Under the pieces are notes generated by a model, which had not been told where the DNA came from, did no database searches, and saw only the letters and a program-made list of their open reading frames with translations. Positions 6,415 through 14,571 of a stretch of 15,139 nucleotides of DNA are shown piece by piece. This stretch comes from CAZSVI01 sp964610205 (lineage in GTDB: Bacteria > Bacillota > Clostridia > DSM-8532): the NCBI GenBank assembly GCA_964610205.1, contig CAZSVI010000094.1:1-15139 (forward strand), in the 5' to 3' direction. The stretch's first letter is position 1, and every line of letters begins with the position of its first letter. The position numbers and the translations under genes are program-made.

Positions 6415-7293
6415 TTATTTATCTATTTCCGGAAAAAATTGCAGTACGGAGGAAAAAATATCCGTTATATCCAGAATCTTAACCTTCCTTGCTTCTTCTA
6501 TCCGGGTGACAAAGAAAACAGGTACCGGATTCATCGTATGTGTTGAAATTGAAAGATCCTCTATATTTCCGTGATCACTTACAATTACCAATACCTCTTC
6601 ATTTAGGTTCATCATTTGCAGCAGATGCCCAATAAACCTGTCCATCCGTTCCAAAATTTCAACAGCCTTCCCCATAGCCTTGCTATGGCCTGCCAAATCA
6701 GATACAAAGAATTCAAATAAAGTAAAATCACAAGATCTGCTTATTCTGAAGAGATTTTCCGCCGCAGCCTCCGCAGATATCACCGGTACATCGTATCCTC
6801 TTTCACGCAGTGCTTCTCCGGTAATATCATGATAAACGCCGCAGCCTTTCCGGTAGTCTTCAATAACCCTGAAAGGAATGCCTGCCGTCATATTCATTAA
6901 TGTGGTAACCGAGGGCTTAAAGATGCATTTCGGCTTTTTCTTCATCTGTTCCAGATATTCTTCGGTATAAATGTTGGCAAAGGTAACGGTATATCCCCTT
7001 TTTTGTAAAGCTGTAAAGATATTTTTCTGTTCAATAAGCCGAACAAGGGTATCGGTGGGTCGTGTACTGAAATGCCTCCCCATAGCCTTCGGCGCGTTTT
7101 CTCCGGTGTATATGCTGGTCTGCCCCGTGGCACTCTGTGGCAGACCAGCAACTCCCAATTGAGCATCTGCCGGTAAATAACCAAAATTATCAACAAGGGT
7201 ATGCCAGTATGGTATATCGGCTGCCATAAACGGGTTTGAAGCATTATCCGAACCTATGCCCAGACCATCAATAAACACCATTATCATTTTCAT
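6415..7293 (-). CDS. iPGM/alkaline-phosphatase-superfamily metalloenzyme of unknown substrate
   Basis: The protein has 292 residues from the ATG at 7293, with GTAGGA 6 bases upstream; longer frames would run into the end of purL. The fold signature is that of the metalloenzyme superfamily that includes cofactor-independent phosphoglycerate mutase and phosphopentomutase. Expected metal ligands are visible: Asp9 in VFIDGLGIGSD, a likely nucleophile in QSATGQTSIYTG, Asp and His in FVSDLAGHSKA, VSDHGNIEDLS, and the final HTMNPVPVFFV. At 292 residues it lacks the large insertion of iPGM (about 510 residues) and is shorter than phosphopentomutase (about 390), so neither name should be transferred. 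It starts 22 bases after the purL stop and is followed by truA. A phosphate-handling role linked to nucleotide metabolism is plausible but unproven. Confidence 0.82.
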   Translation of the reverse strand: MKMIMVFIDGLGIGSDNASNPFMAADIPYWHTLVDNFGYLPADAQLGVAGLPQSATGQTSIYTGENAPKAMGRHFSTRPTDTLVRLIEQKNIFTALQKRGYTVTFANIYTEEYLEQMKKKPKCIFKPSVTTLMNMTAGIPFRVIEDYRKGCGVYHDITGEALRERGYDVPVISAEAAAENLFRISRSCDFTLFEFFVSDLAGHSKAMGKAVEILERMDRFIGHLLQMMNLNEEVLVIVSDHGNIEDLSISTHTMNPVPVFFVTRIEEARKVKILDITDIFSSVLQFFPEIDK

Positions 7294-7315
7294 AATTAAT
7301 CCTACGCCTGCCAAG

Positions 7316-10300
7316 CTATTTAAAATATTCCACACCGGCCTCAAACAGCTTTTGATCCTTCTGGCCCGGCACATTTATAAATGTATTTGCGGTATACCGT
7401 TCATTATGCCCCATTTTACCAAAAATTCTTCCATCCCTGCTTGTAATCCCCTCTATGGCATGCTCGGAACCGTTTGGATTAAACCGGATATCATAAGTGG
7501 CTCTACCGTCAAAATCAACATATTGGGTGGCAATCTGACCATTTTCCGACAGATATTTAATTATTTCATCATTTGCCGCAAAACGGCCCTCGCCGTGGGA
7601 TACCGCAATCGTATGAACTTCGCCGGGTACTGTTTTCTCAAGCCATGGGGACAGGGAAGATACCACCTTTGTTTGAACCAGACTTGATACATGTCTCCCT
7701 ATGGTATTAAAGGTTAAAGTAGGGCTTCCATTTTCAAGCTCCCGGATTTCGCCGTATGGCAGCAACCCTAGTTTTATAAGTGCCTGAAAACCGTTACATA
7801 TCCCAAGTATAAGGCCGTCACGCTGTTTTACCAACCGCATAACCGCATCTGCAAGGTATGGATTCCGGAATACCGTAGCGATAAACTTTCCCGAGCCTTC
7901 GGGTTCATCACCTGCACTGAAGCCGCCGGGAATTATAATCATCTGGCTTTGATCAATTTTATTACGCATAATCCTGACCGAAGTTTCAATATCAAAAGGC
8001 GTCATATTTCTCATTACAAAAACATCAGCTGCTGCTCCTGCTTTTTCAATCGCGGCAGCCGTATCATACTCACAATTTGTTCCGGGAAATACGGGTATAA
8101 AGGCACGGGGCTTTGAAAAAATCTCGCTGTGCCGGATGGGAATAATTTTATCAAAATACACCTGCATGGGATCCGATCTCTTTTCATGGATACGGGTTGG
8201 GAAAATATTCTCCAATGGTCTTTCCCATGCGGATTTCAATTCATTGATTGCCATCCGGTTATCTCCTATTGCAATTAACGGTTCATCTGTTGTCAAACCC
8301 AGTATTTGAACATTCAATTCCTTCGGGAGTTCTTCCGGATTATACGTTTGTGATATTTCCAGTACCAAATCGCCATACTTTGTTGTAAACCAGTCAATGG
8401 TTTCCACATCTACTGTCAACCGGAAACCTATATCGTTACCAAAAGACATTTTACTTATTGCCTCGGCAATACCCCCGGATTTAATTGAAAATGCGGATAA
8501 TACTCTGCCCTTAAGAATAAATTCATGAATTTTTGTGTATGTTTCCTTTAGATGCTCTAAATCCGGTAATCCAAGAGAATCTCTTTTTATCTCAACCAAT
8601 GCGACAAAGCTGCCGGCCTTTTTAAACTCGGGAGACAGAACCTTCTTTACATTAGCAGTACATACTGCAAATGAAACCAATGTAGGCGGAACATTCAATT
8701 CTTTAAAGGTTCCGGACATACTATCCTTACCACCGATAGCGGGTATCTTCAAATTCATCTGCGCGTAGAATGCTCCCATCAAAGCGCAAAAGGGTTTGCC
8801 CCATTTCGCGGGATCATTGCCCGGTTTTTCAAAATACTCCTGTAAAGTCAACCTGATGTTTTTGTAATTGCCTCCCATTGCCACAATTTTGGCCACTGAC
8901 TCAACTACGGCATTTACCGCTCCATGGAAGGGGCTTCTTTTTGATATATAGGGATCAAAACCGAACGACATTAATGTTCCGGTTGTAGTATCGCCTCTTA
9001 ATACCGGTATTTTCGCGGCCATCCCTTCAGCAGGCGTTGACTGGTTCTTTCCCCCAAAAGGCATAAGAACCGTACCGGCCCCTATTGTACTGTCGAACCT
9101 TTCAACAAGACCCTTCTTACTGCAGACATTTAACTGCTTAAGATTATTAATCCAGTGTGTCTTTATAAACCCGCAATTTCTGCCCTCATTAACGTTTTCA
9201 TTTAAATCCGGCTCAACTACTTCAACACGGGTTACCTGGCGTACACCGTTTGAATTTAAGAAGTTTCTGCTTATATTTACAATTTCCTTTCCGCGCCATT
9301 TCATAATCAAACGCTTTTTTGCGGTTACTCTGGCTACAACTGTAGCCTCAAGATTTTCCATTTGGGCCATTTCAATAAATTTTTCCACATCGGATTTTGC
9401 CACCACAACCGCCATTCTTTCCTGGGATTCCGATATGGCAAGTTCTGTTCCATCCAACCCCTGATACTTTTTGGGTATCGCGTCAAGATCAATTTCCAGG
9501 CCTTCGGCCAATTCTCCAACAGCAACCGAAACCCCACCGGCGCCAAAATCATTGCATTTTTTTATTAGTCTGCTGACTTCGGGCTTTCGGAACAAACGTT
9601 GTATCTTTCTTTCGGTTGGCGGGTTTCCTTTCTGCACTTCGGCTCCACAGGCAGCTAAAGACTCTTCCGTATGTTCTTTTGAAGAACCGGTAGCCCCTCC
9701 GCAACCGTCTCTTCCTGTTCTGCCGCCAAGGAGAATAATCAAATCTCCCCGGACCGGTCTTTTCCGTATAACATCAGCCTTGGGCGCAGCCCCGATCACA
9801 GCGCCGATTTCCATTCTTTTAGCGACATAATCCTCATGATATATTTCCTGAACCTGTCCCGTTGCAAGCCCTATCTGGTTACCATATGAACTGTAGCCAT
9901 GCGCTGCTGCTGTTGTAATTACACGTTGTGGAAGCTTACCCGGAAGGGTTTCGGAAATGGGCGTTCGGGGATCCCCACTGCCCGTTACCCTCATTGCCTG
10001 ATATACATATGATCTTCCTGACAGCGGATCCCGGATAGCACCGCCGAGACAGGTGGCAGCGCCGCCGAATGGTTCTATTTCAGTAGGATGATTATGGGTT
10101 TCGTTTTTGAACATAATAAGCCAGTGCTCTGTTTCCCCATTAATATCCGCATTGATAATAATACTGCATGCGTTAATCTCTTCGGATTCATCAAGATCGT
10201 TTAAATAACCTGTCCGTTTTAGTTCCTTCATTGCCAGTGTAGCGATATCCATCAGGCAAATTTCCTTTTTTTGCTCACCATATACTTTTTTACGGGTTTC

Positions 10301-11071
10301 AAGGTATAACTTGTACACCTTGCAAATTTTAGCGGAAACAGGTCCTTCATGAAAGGAAACCCCTTCAATGCCTGTTAAAAATGTAGTGTGCCGGCAGTGA
10401 TCGGACCAATATGTGTCAATCATCCGAAGCTCTGTTACCGTCGGGTTGCGTCTTTCTTTACTTTTAAAGTAGTCACGGCAAAATACAAGATCTTCCAATG
10501 ACATGGCAAATCCGTATTTCTTCAATATTTCTTCAATACCTTTTTCATCCAGAACAGTAAACCCATGAACTATTTCAACATTTTCAGGTACAGAATAATC
10601 CGTGTGCAGTGTTTTTGGCTTTTCCAAAGCTGCTTCACGGCTGTCTACCGGATTGATACAAAAGCTTTTTATTTTATCGAATTCATCAAGACGAATTGTC
10701 CCTGAAAGAGCGATTATTGTCGCGACACGAATCTCCGGACGTTCGGTTCCGGACAATAGCTGGATACACTGGGCGCAGCTGTCGGCCCTTTGATCATATT
10801 GGCCCGGCAATAATTCAATGGCAATAACACGTTCATCACTCCGTACAGGAAGTTCCTCTTCATTTACCATGTCTACAGGGGGTTCGGAAAATATGGACGT
10901 TTTGGCTTTTTCATAGTCTTCTTCCAAAATGTCCTCCACATCATAGCGGTTTATTATCCTTACTTTCTCTACCCCTTTTATCCCAAGGTTTTCATTAATT
11001 TCCCACTGCAATTTTTCCCCTTGTATATCAAATCCGGGCTTCTTTTCCACATATATTCTTCTTACAGCCAT
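7316..11071 (-). CDS. purL: Phosphoribosylformylglycinamidine (FGAM) synthase, single-chain form
   Basis: The protein has 1251 residues from the ATG at 11071, with AGAGGA about 7 bases upstream. It catalyses the fourth step of purine synthesis: FGAR, glutamine and ATP to FGAM, glutamate, ADP and phosphate. All parts are fused: an N-terminal PurS-like region (about 1-170), a linker with YWSDHCRHTTF (His225 to His228), two AIRS-type halves (nucleotide site around FKNETHNHPTEIEPFGGAAT; second half around GGKNQSTPAEGMAAK and GGKDSMSGTF), and a class I glutamine amidotransferase domain (about 990-1251). The amidotransferase triad is Cys1092 (GICNGFQ), His1222 and Glu1224 (GHNER, where proteobacterial enzymes read HPER). 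This is the long clostridial type, not the PurS/PurQ/PurL split of Bacillus. It is probably the first gene of an operon with the metalloenzyme and truA. No purine riboswitch is seen in its leader. Confidence 0.97.
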   Translation of the reverse strand: MAVRRIYVEKKPGFDIQGEKLQWEINENLGIKGVEKVRIINRYDVEDILEEDYEKAKTSIFSEPPVDMVNEEELPVRSDERVIAIELLPGQYDQRADSCAQCIQLLSGTERPEIRVATIIALSGTIRLDEFDKIKSFCINPVDSREAALEKPKTLHTDYSVPENVEIVHGFTVLDEKGIEEILKKYGFAMSLEDLVFCRDYFKSKERRNPTVTELRMIDTYWSDHCRHTTFLTGIEGVSFHEGPVSAKICKVYKLYLETRKKVYGEQKKEICLMDIATLAMKELKRTGYLNDLDESEEINACSIIINADINGETEHWLIMFKNETHNHPTEIEPFGGAATCLGGAIRDPLSGRSYVYQAMRVTGSGDPRTPISETLPGKLPQRVITTAAAHGYSSYGNQIGLATGQVQEIYHEDYVAKRMEIGAVIGAAPKADVIRKRPVRGDLIILLGGRTGRDGCGGATGSSKEHTEESLAACGAEVQKGNPPTERKIQRLFRKPEVSRLIKKCNDFGAGGVSVAVGELAEGLEIDLDAIPKKYQGLDGTELAISESQERMAVVVAKSDVEKFIEMAQMENLEATVVARVTAKKRLIMKWRGKEIVNISRNFLNSNGVRQVTRVEVVEPDLNENVNEGRNCGFIKTHWINNLKQLNVCSKKGLVERFDSTIGAGTVLMPFGGKNQSTPAEGMAAKIPVLRGDTTTGTLMSFGFDPYISKRSPFHGAVNAVVESVAKIVAMGGNYKNIRLTLQEYFEKPGNDPAKWGKPFCALMGAFYAQMNLKIPAIGGKDSMSGTFKELNVPPTLVSFAVCTANVKKVLSPEFKKAGSFVALVEIKRDSLGLPDLEHLKETYTKIHEFILKGRVLSAFSIKSGGIAEAISKMSFGNDIGFRLTVDVETIDWFTTKYGDLVLEISQTYNPEELPKELNVQILGLTTDEPLIAIGDNRMAINELKSAWERPLENIFPTRIHEKRSDPMQVYFDKIIPIRHSEIFSKPRAFIPVFPGTNCEYDTAAAIEKAGAAADVFVMRNMTPFDIETSVRIMRNKIDQSQMIIIPGGFSAGDEPEGSGKFIATVFRNPYLADAVMRLVKQRDGLILGICNGFQALIKLGLLPYGEIRELENGSPTLTFNTIGRHVSSLVQTKVVSSLSPWLEKTVPGEVHTIAVSHGEGRFAANDEIIKYLSENGQIATQYVDFDGRATYDIRFNPNGSEHAIEGITSRDGRIFGKMGHNERYTANTFINVPGQKDQKLFEAGVEYFK

Positions 11072-11128
11072 TATTTTTCCTCTTTTCCATACATTATCGG
11101 TATAAACCTTTTACCTGGTTTTCATAGC

Positions 11129-11156
11129 TATATAAGTATCTATTTCCGGTTAACAA
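11129..11156 (-). promoter_or_regulatory. purL: Possible purL promoter
   Basis: On the minus strand TTGTTA (11156-11151) and TATATA (11134-11129) are 16 bases apart, each 4/6 to consensus. This would give a leader of about 50 bases before the purL ATG at 11071, so the palindromic structures at 11170-11317 would lie upstream of the start site. In AT-rich DNA such matches are common, so this is tentative. Confidence 0.35.
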
Positions 11157-11169
11157 ACAAGTGTTGTTT

Positions 11170-11238
11170 TTATAACAACGGAAGCAATCGCAACACACCG
11201 TAACAACGTTCTTGGAGCTTTGCTCCAAGGTTGTTATA
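11170..11238. repeat. Complex palindromic repeat, relative of the 4079-4114 element
   Basis: The outer arms TATAACAAC (11171-11179) and GTTGTTATA (11230-11238) are perfect inverted copies. Inside, TAACAAC (11201-11207) plus CTTGGAGC (11211-11218) pairs perfectly with GCTCCAAG plus GTTGTTA (11222-11236) around a TTT loop, leaving only a 3-base bulge. The right arm can therefore pair with either of two left arms. The left 18 bases, TTATAACAACGGAAGCAA, differ by one base from the arm at 4079-4096. It looks like the same element with extra internal sequence. Confidence 0.75.
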
Positions 11239-11317
11239 CCGAGGCGGGAGATATGCTCACCGCCTGATTAAGGTAATCGGTACCCGCCGGTGGGGCGGGG
11301 CTCATCCTGTTTCCTCG
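11237..11317. other. GC-rich nested inverted repeats; candidate structured RNA or mosaic repeat
   Basis: GGCGGGAG (11243-11250) pairs with CTC-a-CCGCC (11256-11264) with one bulged base. CCCGCC (11283-11288) pairs with GGCGGG (11294-11299) around a 5-base loop. TACCGA (11237-11242) can pair with TCGGTA (11277-11282), in competition with GATTA-agg-TAATC (11266-11278), and CGAGG (11240-11244) can pair with CCTCG (11313-11317). The composition is much richer in GC than the DNA on either side. No reading frame, and no riboswitch or 6S/SRP RNA signature that I recognise. Confidence 0.5.
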
Positions 11318-11417
11318 TTATTTATGCAAAGTATTGCAAAATGTTCAGCATATATAAAGCAGACATACATATTATACATAGAAGAACTACTTTTGAAAAG
11401 TCTGAAAGAAAAATTTA
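11318..11417. other. AT-rich remainder of the purL-htrA intergenic region
   Basis: Nothing convincing is seen here. The whole gap between purL and htrA is 445 bases (11072-11516), and this stretch holds only TATATA and TATAAT-like words on both strands near 11350-11385. The overlapping 64-codon plus-strand frame has no ribosome binding site and low-quality composition. Confidence 0.4.
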
Positions 11418-11462
11418 GAAAATAAAAAGACCGGCGCCTTCGTAAATCCGAAGTCACCAGTC
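11418..11462 (-). terminator. Intrinsic terminator of htrA
   Basis: On the minus strand bases 11462-11449 pair with 11442-11429 around a 6-base loop: 11 Watson-Crick pairs, 2 G-U wobbles and one mismatch, followed by TTTTTATTTTC. The two wobbles pair only in minus-strand RNA, which fixes the orientation. It lies about 55 bases beyond the htrA stop. Confidence 0.75.
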
Positions 11463-11476
11463 CTGTCTATTATTAT

Positions 11477-11505
11477 CGGGATACTCTTAATATCCCGTCT
11501 TTTTA
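11477..11505 (+). terminator. Terminator-like hairpin facing the plus strand
   Basis: CGGGATA (11477-11483) and TATCCCG (11491-11497) form a perfect 7-bp stem with a 7-base loop, followed on the plus strand by TCTTTTTA. On the minus strand no T-run follows. No plus-strand gene upstream accounts for it. It could protect htrA from antisense reading or end an unannotated small RNA. Confidence 0.5.
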
Positions 11506-11516
11506 TGAAAATTTTT

Positions 11517-12917
11517 CTATCCTTTATCTTCTCCCAAGGTTACCTCTAATGTAATATACTCTCCTTTTGTTACATCAGAACTGTTAATACGGTAAAGCTT
11601 TATAGTAACAACTTCTCCTGCCTTGAACTTGTTCTTTTCCTCTTCCAGTTCACTGAAGTTTTTTACTCTGACTCCGTTAAATTCGGTAATGATATCCCTG
11701 GCTTTGATACCGGCATTATACGCGGCGCTTAAGGGTTCTACATCGTAAACCAGAAACCCCATCGGCACACCGTTTTCCTCAGCCATCTCCTCGGTAAAGC
11801 GCGGATCAAAGTAAACTCCAAGCTTGGGACGTCCTTTCACATACCCGTCGGATATCAGGTTCTCAGCAACCTCTTTTGCTACATTGATTGGAATAGCAAA
11901 ACCCAAACCTTCATAATCCGAGCCGCTGATTCTTAAGGCATTCACACCTATAACCTCACCACGGGAATTCACCAATGCTCCCCCGCTGTTACCCGGGTTT
12001 ATAGCGGCATCAGTCTGAATAACCTTCATAACCTGAGTTTCATCCACTTGAATTGTACGGTTTAGTCCACTGATAACTCCTGCTGTAACCGAACCCATAA
12101 ATTCAAGCCCTGCCGGATTTCCAATGGCAACCGCCAATTCACCAATCTTCAGATCATCAGAGTCTCCAAGATCTGCAGTGGGAAGATCAGTCAAATCAAT
12201 CTTTATTATGGCTAAATCGGTTTTTGAGTCTCTTCCAACAACCGCAGCATCATAATATTCCTCCTTTTGATTTGGAAGAATCACCTGGATAGACGCACCT
12301 CTTGCAATTTTATTTCCACTGTCCAGTGCCGACTCAATAACATGATTATTGGTAAGAATGTATCCGTCGCTGCGTATTATGATACCGGAACCGGAACCAC
12401 TCCCTTGCTGAATGCCAAAGAAAAAATCCTGTGCTTGATAATTAACCTGAATTCCTACGATAGATGGGCTTACTTTTTCGGCAACAGCCGTTACCGGAGA
12501 ATCAGTACTGTCGATAATTTCAATTTGTTTGACCTGTTGAACCTGGGTATTCGGATTATTGTCCGCAAAACGGGTATTGTCTTCGATAGCCGGAGCTCCG
12601 AACTGGAACCACGCGCCTACCAACGCGCCGCCGATAACTGAACTTAAAAGCGCTACAATCAGAAGCGGCAATATCATTTCCCTCAATTTTCCCTTATGGG
12701 GTTTTTCATAGCGCTCAGAGTAAAAAGAGGATGTTTTCAAGTCGTCATATCCATTTTGCCTCTGGGTATTGTAATAACTGTAATAAGGGCTGGGCTCCTG
12801 AAAATATTTACCGGTATACTGTTTGTTGTTCAGGGAATACTCCTGCTGTTTCCCGGTATGTCCTTGATAATAAGTACTGTTTGAATCGTTCTTCCCATAT
12901 TTGTTTAATTCATCCAT
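11517..12917 (-). CDS. htrA: HtrA/DegP-type membrane-anchored serine protease with PDZ domain
   Basis: The protein has 466 residues from the ATG at 12917, preceded by GGAGAGGAGAG; a longer frame to 12965 would swallow that site. Residues 1-78 are a cytoplasmic tail rich in Tyr, Gln and Asn (for example QEPSPYYSYYNTQRQNGY). Residues 81-103 are one transmembrane segment, and the remainder should lie outside. The trypsin-like triad is complete: His192 (LTNNHVIE), Asp234 (SKTDLAIIK) and Ser311 (NPGNSGGALV). The PDZ domain spans about 365-460. Such proteases degrade or refold misfolded secreted proteins. It lies 178 bases downstream of a histidine kinase gene on the same strand, an arrangement that suggests control by that two-component system. 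Proteins like this are sometimes mislabelled '2-alkenal reductase'. Confidence 0.95.
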   Translation of the reverse strand: MDELNKYGKNDSNSTYYQGHTGKQQEYSLNNKQYTGKYFQEPSPYYSYYNTQRQNGYDDLKTSSFYSERYEKPHKGKLREMILPLLIVALLSSVIGGALVGAWFQFGAPAIEDNTRFADNNPNTQVQQVKQIEIIDSTDSPVTAVAEKVSPSIVGIQVNYQAQDFFFGIQQGSGSGSGIIIRSDGYILTNNHVIESALDSGNKIARGASIQVILPNQKEEYYDAAVVGRDSKTDLAIIKIDLTDLPTADLGDSDDLKIGELAVAIGNPAGLEFMGSVTAGVISGLNRTIQVDETQVMKVIQTDAAINPGNSGGALVNSRGEVIGVNALRISGSDYEGLGFAIPINVAKEVAENLISDGYVKGRPKLGVYFDPRFTEEMAEENGVPMGFLVYDVEPLSAAYNAGIKARDIITEFNGVRVKNFSELEEEKNKFKAGEVVTIKLYRINSSDVTKGEYITLEVTLGEDKG

Positions 12918-13095
12918 ATAAATCTCTCCTCTCCATTGATAATAACAAGCATAGATAAGAATCAATGGGCTATAATCATTATTTTCTTATTCTTATTCAT
13001 TATCATAACTATATTTTACCCACAATTTTTTACATCAGTATGAATAATTTGTGAATTGAATACGAACTTATATACAGAATTATAACCCGATTGTA
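12918..13095 (-). other. Spacer between the histidine kinase and htrA
   Basis: The 178 bases are very AT-rich. I see no clear terminator after the kinase. On the minus strand TTGTGG (13025-13020) and GATAAT (13004-12999) are 15 bases apart, shorter than ideal, and could form an htrA promoter. The space is large enough for an htrA-specific promoter and a regulator site, but no repeated operator half-sites stand out. Confidence 0.3.
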
Positions 13096-14571
13096 TTATC
13101 CTTCATACAACGGCATTTGAAATGTAAATATGGTTCCCTTCCCTCTTCCGCTTTGAACAAATATTTCCTCATTATGGGAATTGATAATATTTTTTACTAT
13201 ATAAAGGCCCAAACCAACTCCGGCTTTATCTTTACTTCTGGATTTGTCTGCCTTATGGAACCGGTCAAAAACATAAGGAAGATCTTCTTCGGGAATTCCC
13301 TCACCCGAATCGGATATTGTAATTTCAGCTTTTCCCTTTACCGTATGAACAGTTACAGATATATTACCCTCTTTAGGAGTAAATTTTACCGCGTTATGCA
13401 AAAGATTGATAACAACCCTATGAATCGCGTCCCTGTCAGCTTTAATGTATATACTCTCTTTATCGAAATTTGCCCTGAAATTAATGTTCTTCTCTTCCAA
13501 AGGCTGCTGCAATTGTATTACACTGATACGCACCAACTCACATATGTCAAAAGCCGATATACTCATTCCGGATTCACCGGCTTCCATTCTTGCTATGTCG
13601 AGCATATCCGTTACCAACCGCTGCAGCCGTTTCACTTCTTCTTTTACAATATTCAGGTATTCCTGTTGCTTTTCTTCAGGTATCGTCCCGTCGAGTATAC
13701 CCTCTATAAATCCGTTAATCGATGTCATAGGTGTTCTTAATTCATGGGATATATTAGCAACGAAATCTCTTCGCATTTTTTCCAGGTTCTCCAAGGTTTC
13801 AATCATATGATTAAAACTTTCAGCCAATACGGCAACTTCATCATTACCGGAAAAAGCAAGTTTATTCTGCCAGTCACCCGATGAAATCTTTCTGGCTGCC
13901 AGTGTCATTTGTTTCAAAGGATTGGTTATCCTTTTTGATAAAATATATACCAATACGAATGAAATAAGAAGGGCAAGAAAGATAGCGGGGAGAAACAGAT
14001 TTATAATGGTTGTACCGGTTTTTTGAATTTCCGGGATGGGGGTATGCATTATAACATTACCTTTAAAAATACGGTTGTTGATGATAATGTCCTGAAATGA
14101 AAAAGGTATCTTAACGGTAAGCCACTGCATGCCGGTTTCGTCAAACAGCCCGCAAAAGGTTCCAACTTCATGCTTTGGGCCTGGTGTTTCGTTTGTTATA
14201 TATTGTTTTGGATCGGTTAATTGATATAAGTCTTTATTTACTTGTAACTTACCGGCAAACTGTCTTGGAATGGATGAATAAATCAGAAGATTCCCTGAAT
14301 CATCCGCTATCCAGATTAAAGAGGATGTATTATTTGCAACCGCCTCCAATAAACTCTGAAATATAACGGAGGATGTAGGATCAAACCTGTTGTCCAGCAG
14401 AACTTCCAGAGCGGTAACAATCCTCTCTCCATAAACATCCAAAACCTCGGTACGCTGACTCACCAGGTAGCGGTTTACCGCAATATTGAAGATAACGGCC
14501 GTAAGTGTAAAGCAAACCAACAATACCACAATAAATATAATCAGCATTTTGTGGAAGATTGTACGGATCAT
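13096..14571 (-). CDS. Sensor histidine kinase (HAMP, HisKA, HATPase_c)
   Basis: The protein has 491 residues from the ATG at 14571, which overlaps the stop of the response regulator gene by one base (TAATG) with GAGGTGAG just upstream, so translation is probably coupled. Transmembrane segments are at about 9-31 and 189-211, flanking an outer sensor region of about 157 residues. A HAMP linker (about 212-264) follows, then HisKA with phospho-acceptor His276 in VANISHELRTPMTSINGF, and an ATPase domain with the N box (NLLHNAVKFTP, Asn393), G1 (DSGEGIP), an F box (VFDRFHKAD) and G2 (GVGLGLYIV). The architecture is that of PhoR/ResE/WalK-type kinases. After G2 the usual HGGxI-like segment reads SHNEEIFVQS, slightly divergent. 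The signal is unknown; the downstream htrA suggests envelope stress. Confidence 0.95.
   Translation of the reverse strand: MIRTIFHKMLIIFIVVLLVCFTLTAVIFNIAVNRYLVSQRTEVLDVYGERIVTALEVLLDNRFDPTSSVIFQSLLEAVANNTSSLIWIADDSGNLLIYSSIPRQFAGKLQVNKDLYQLTDPKQYITNETPGPKHEVGTFCGLFDETGMQWLTVKIPFSFQDIIINNRIFKGNVIMHTPIPEIQKTGTTIINLFLPAIFLALLISFVLVYILSKRITNPLKQMTLAARKISSGDWQNKLAFSGNDEVAVLAESFNHMIETLENLEKMRRDFVANISHELRTPMTSINGFIEGILDGTIPEEKQQEYLNIVKEEVKRLQRLVTDMLDIARMEAGESGMSISAFDICELVRISVIQLQQPLEEKNINFRANFDKESIYIKADRDAIHRVVINLLHNAVKFTPKEGNISVTVHTVKGKAEITISDSGEGIPEEDLPYVFDRFHKADKSRSKDKAGVGLGLYIVKNIINSHNEEIFVQSGRGKGTIFTFQMPLYEG

Noticed and set aside
7256..7687. A 143-codon plus-strand frame over the purL 3' end
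   Set aside because: It is a shadow of purL and the metalloenzyme start, antisense to both.
11072..11169. Purine-type riboswitch in the purL leader
   Set aside because: The expected three-way junction with its conserved loop sequences is not present on the minus strand.
11231..11425. A 64-codon plus-strand frame in the purL-htrA gap
   Set aside because: Its first part is read through the inverted repeats and it lacks a ribosome binding site and family pattern.
13117..13740. A 207-codon plus-strand frame inside the histidine kinase gene
   Set aside because: It lies wholly antisense to a clear kinase domain, has no ribosome binding site and shows no domain pattern.
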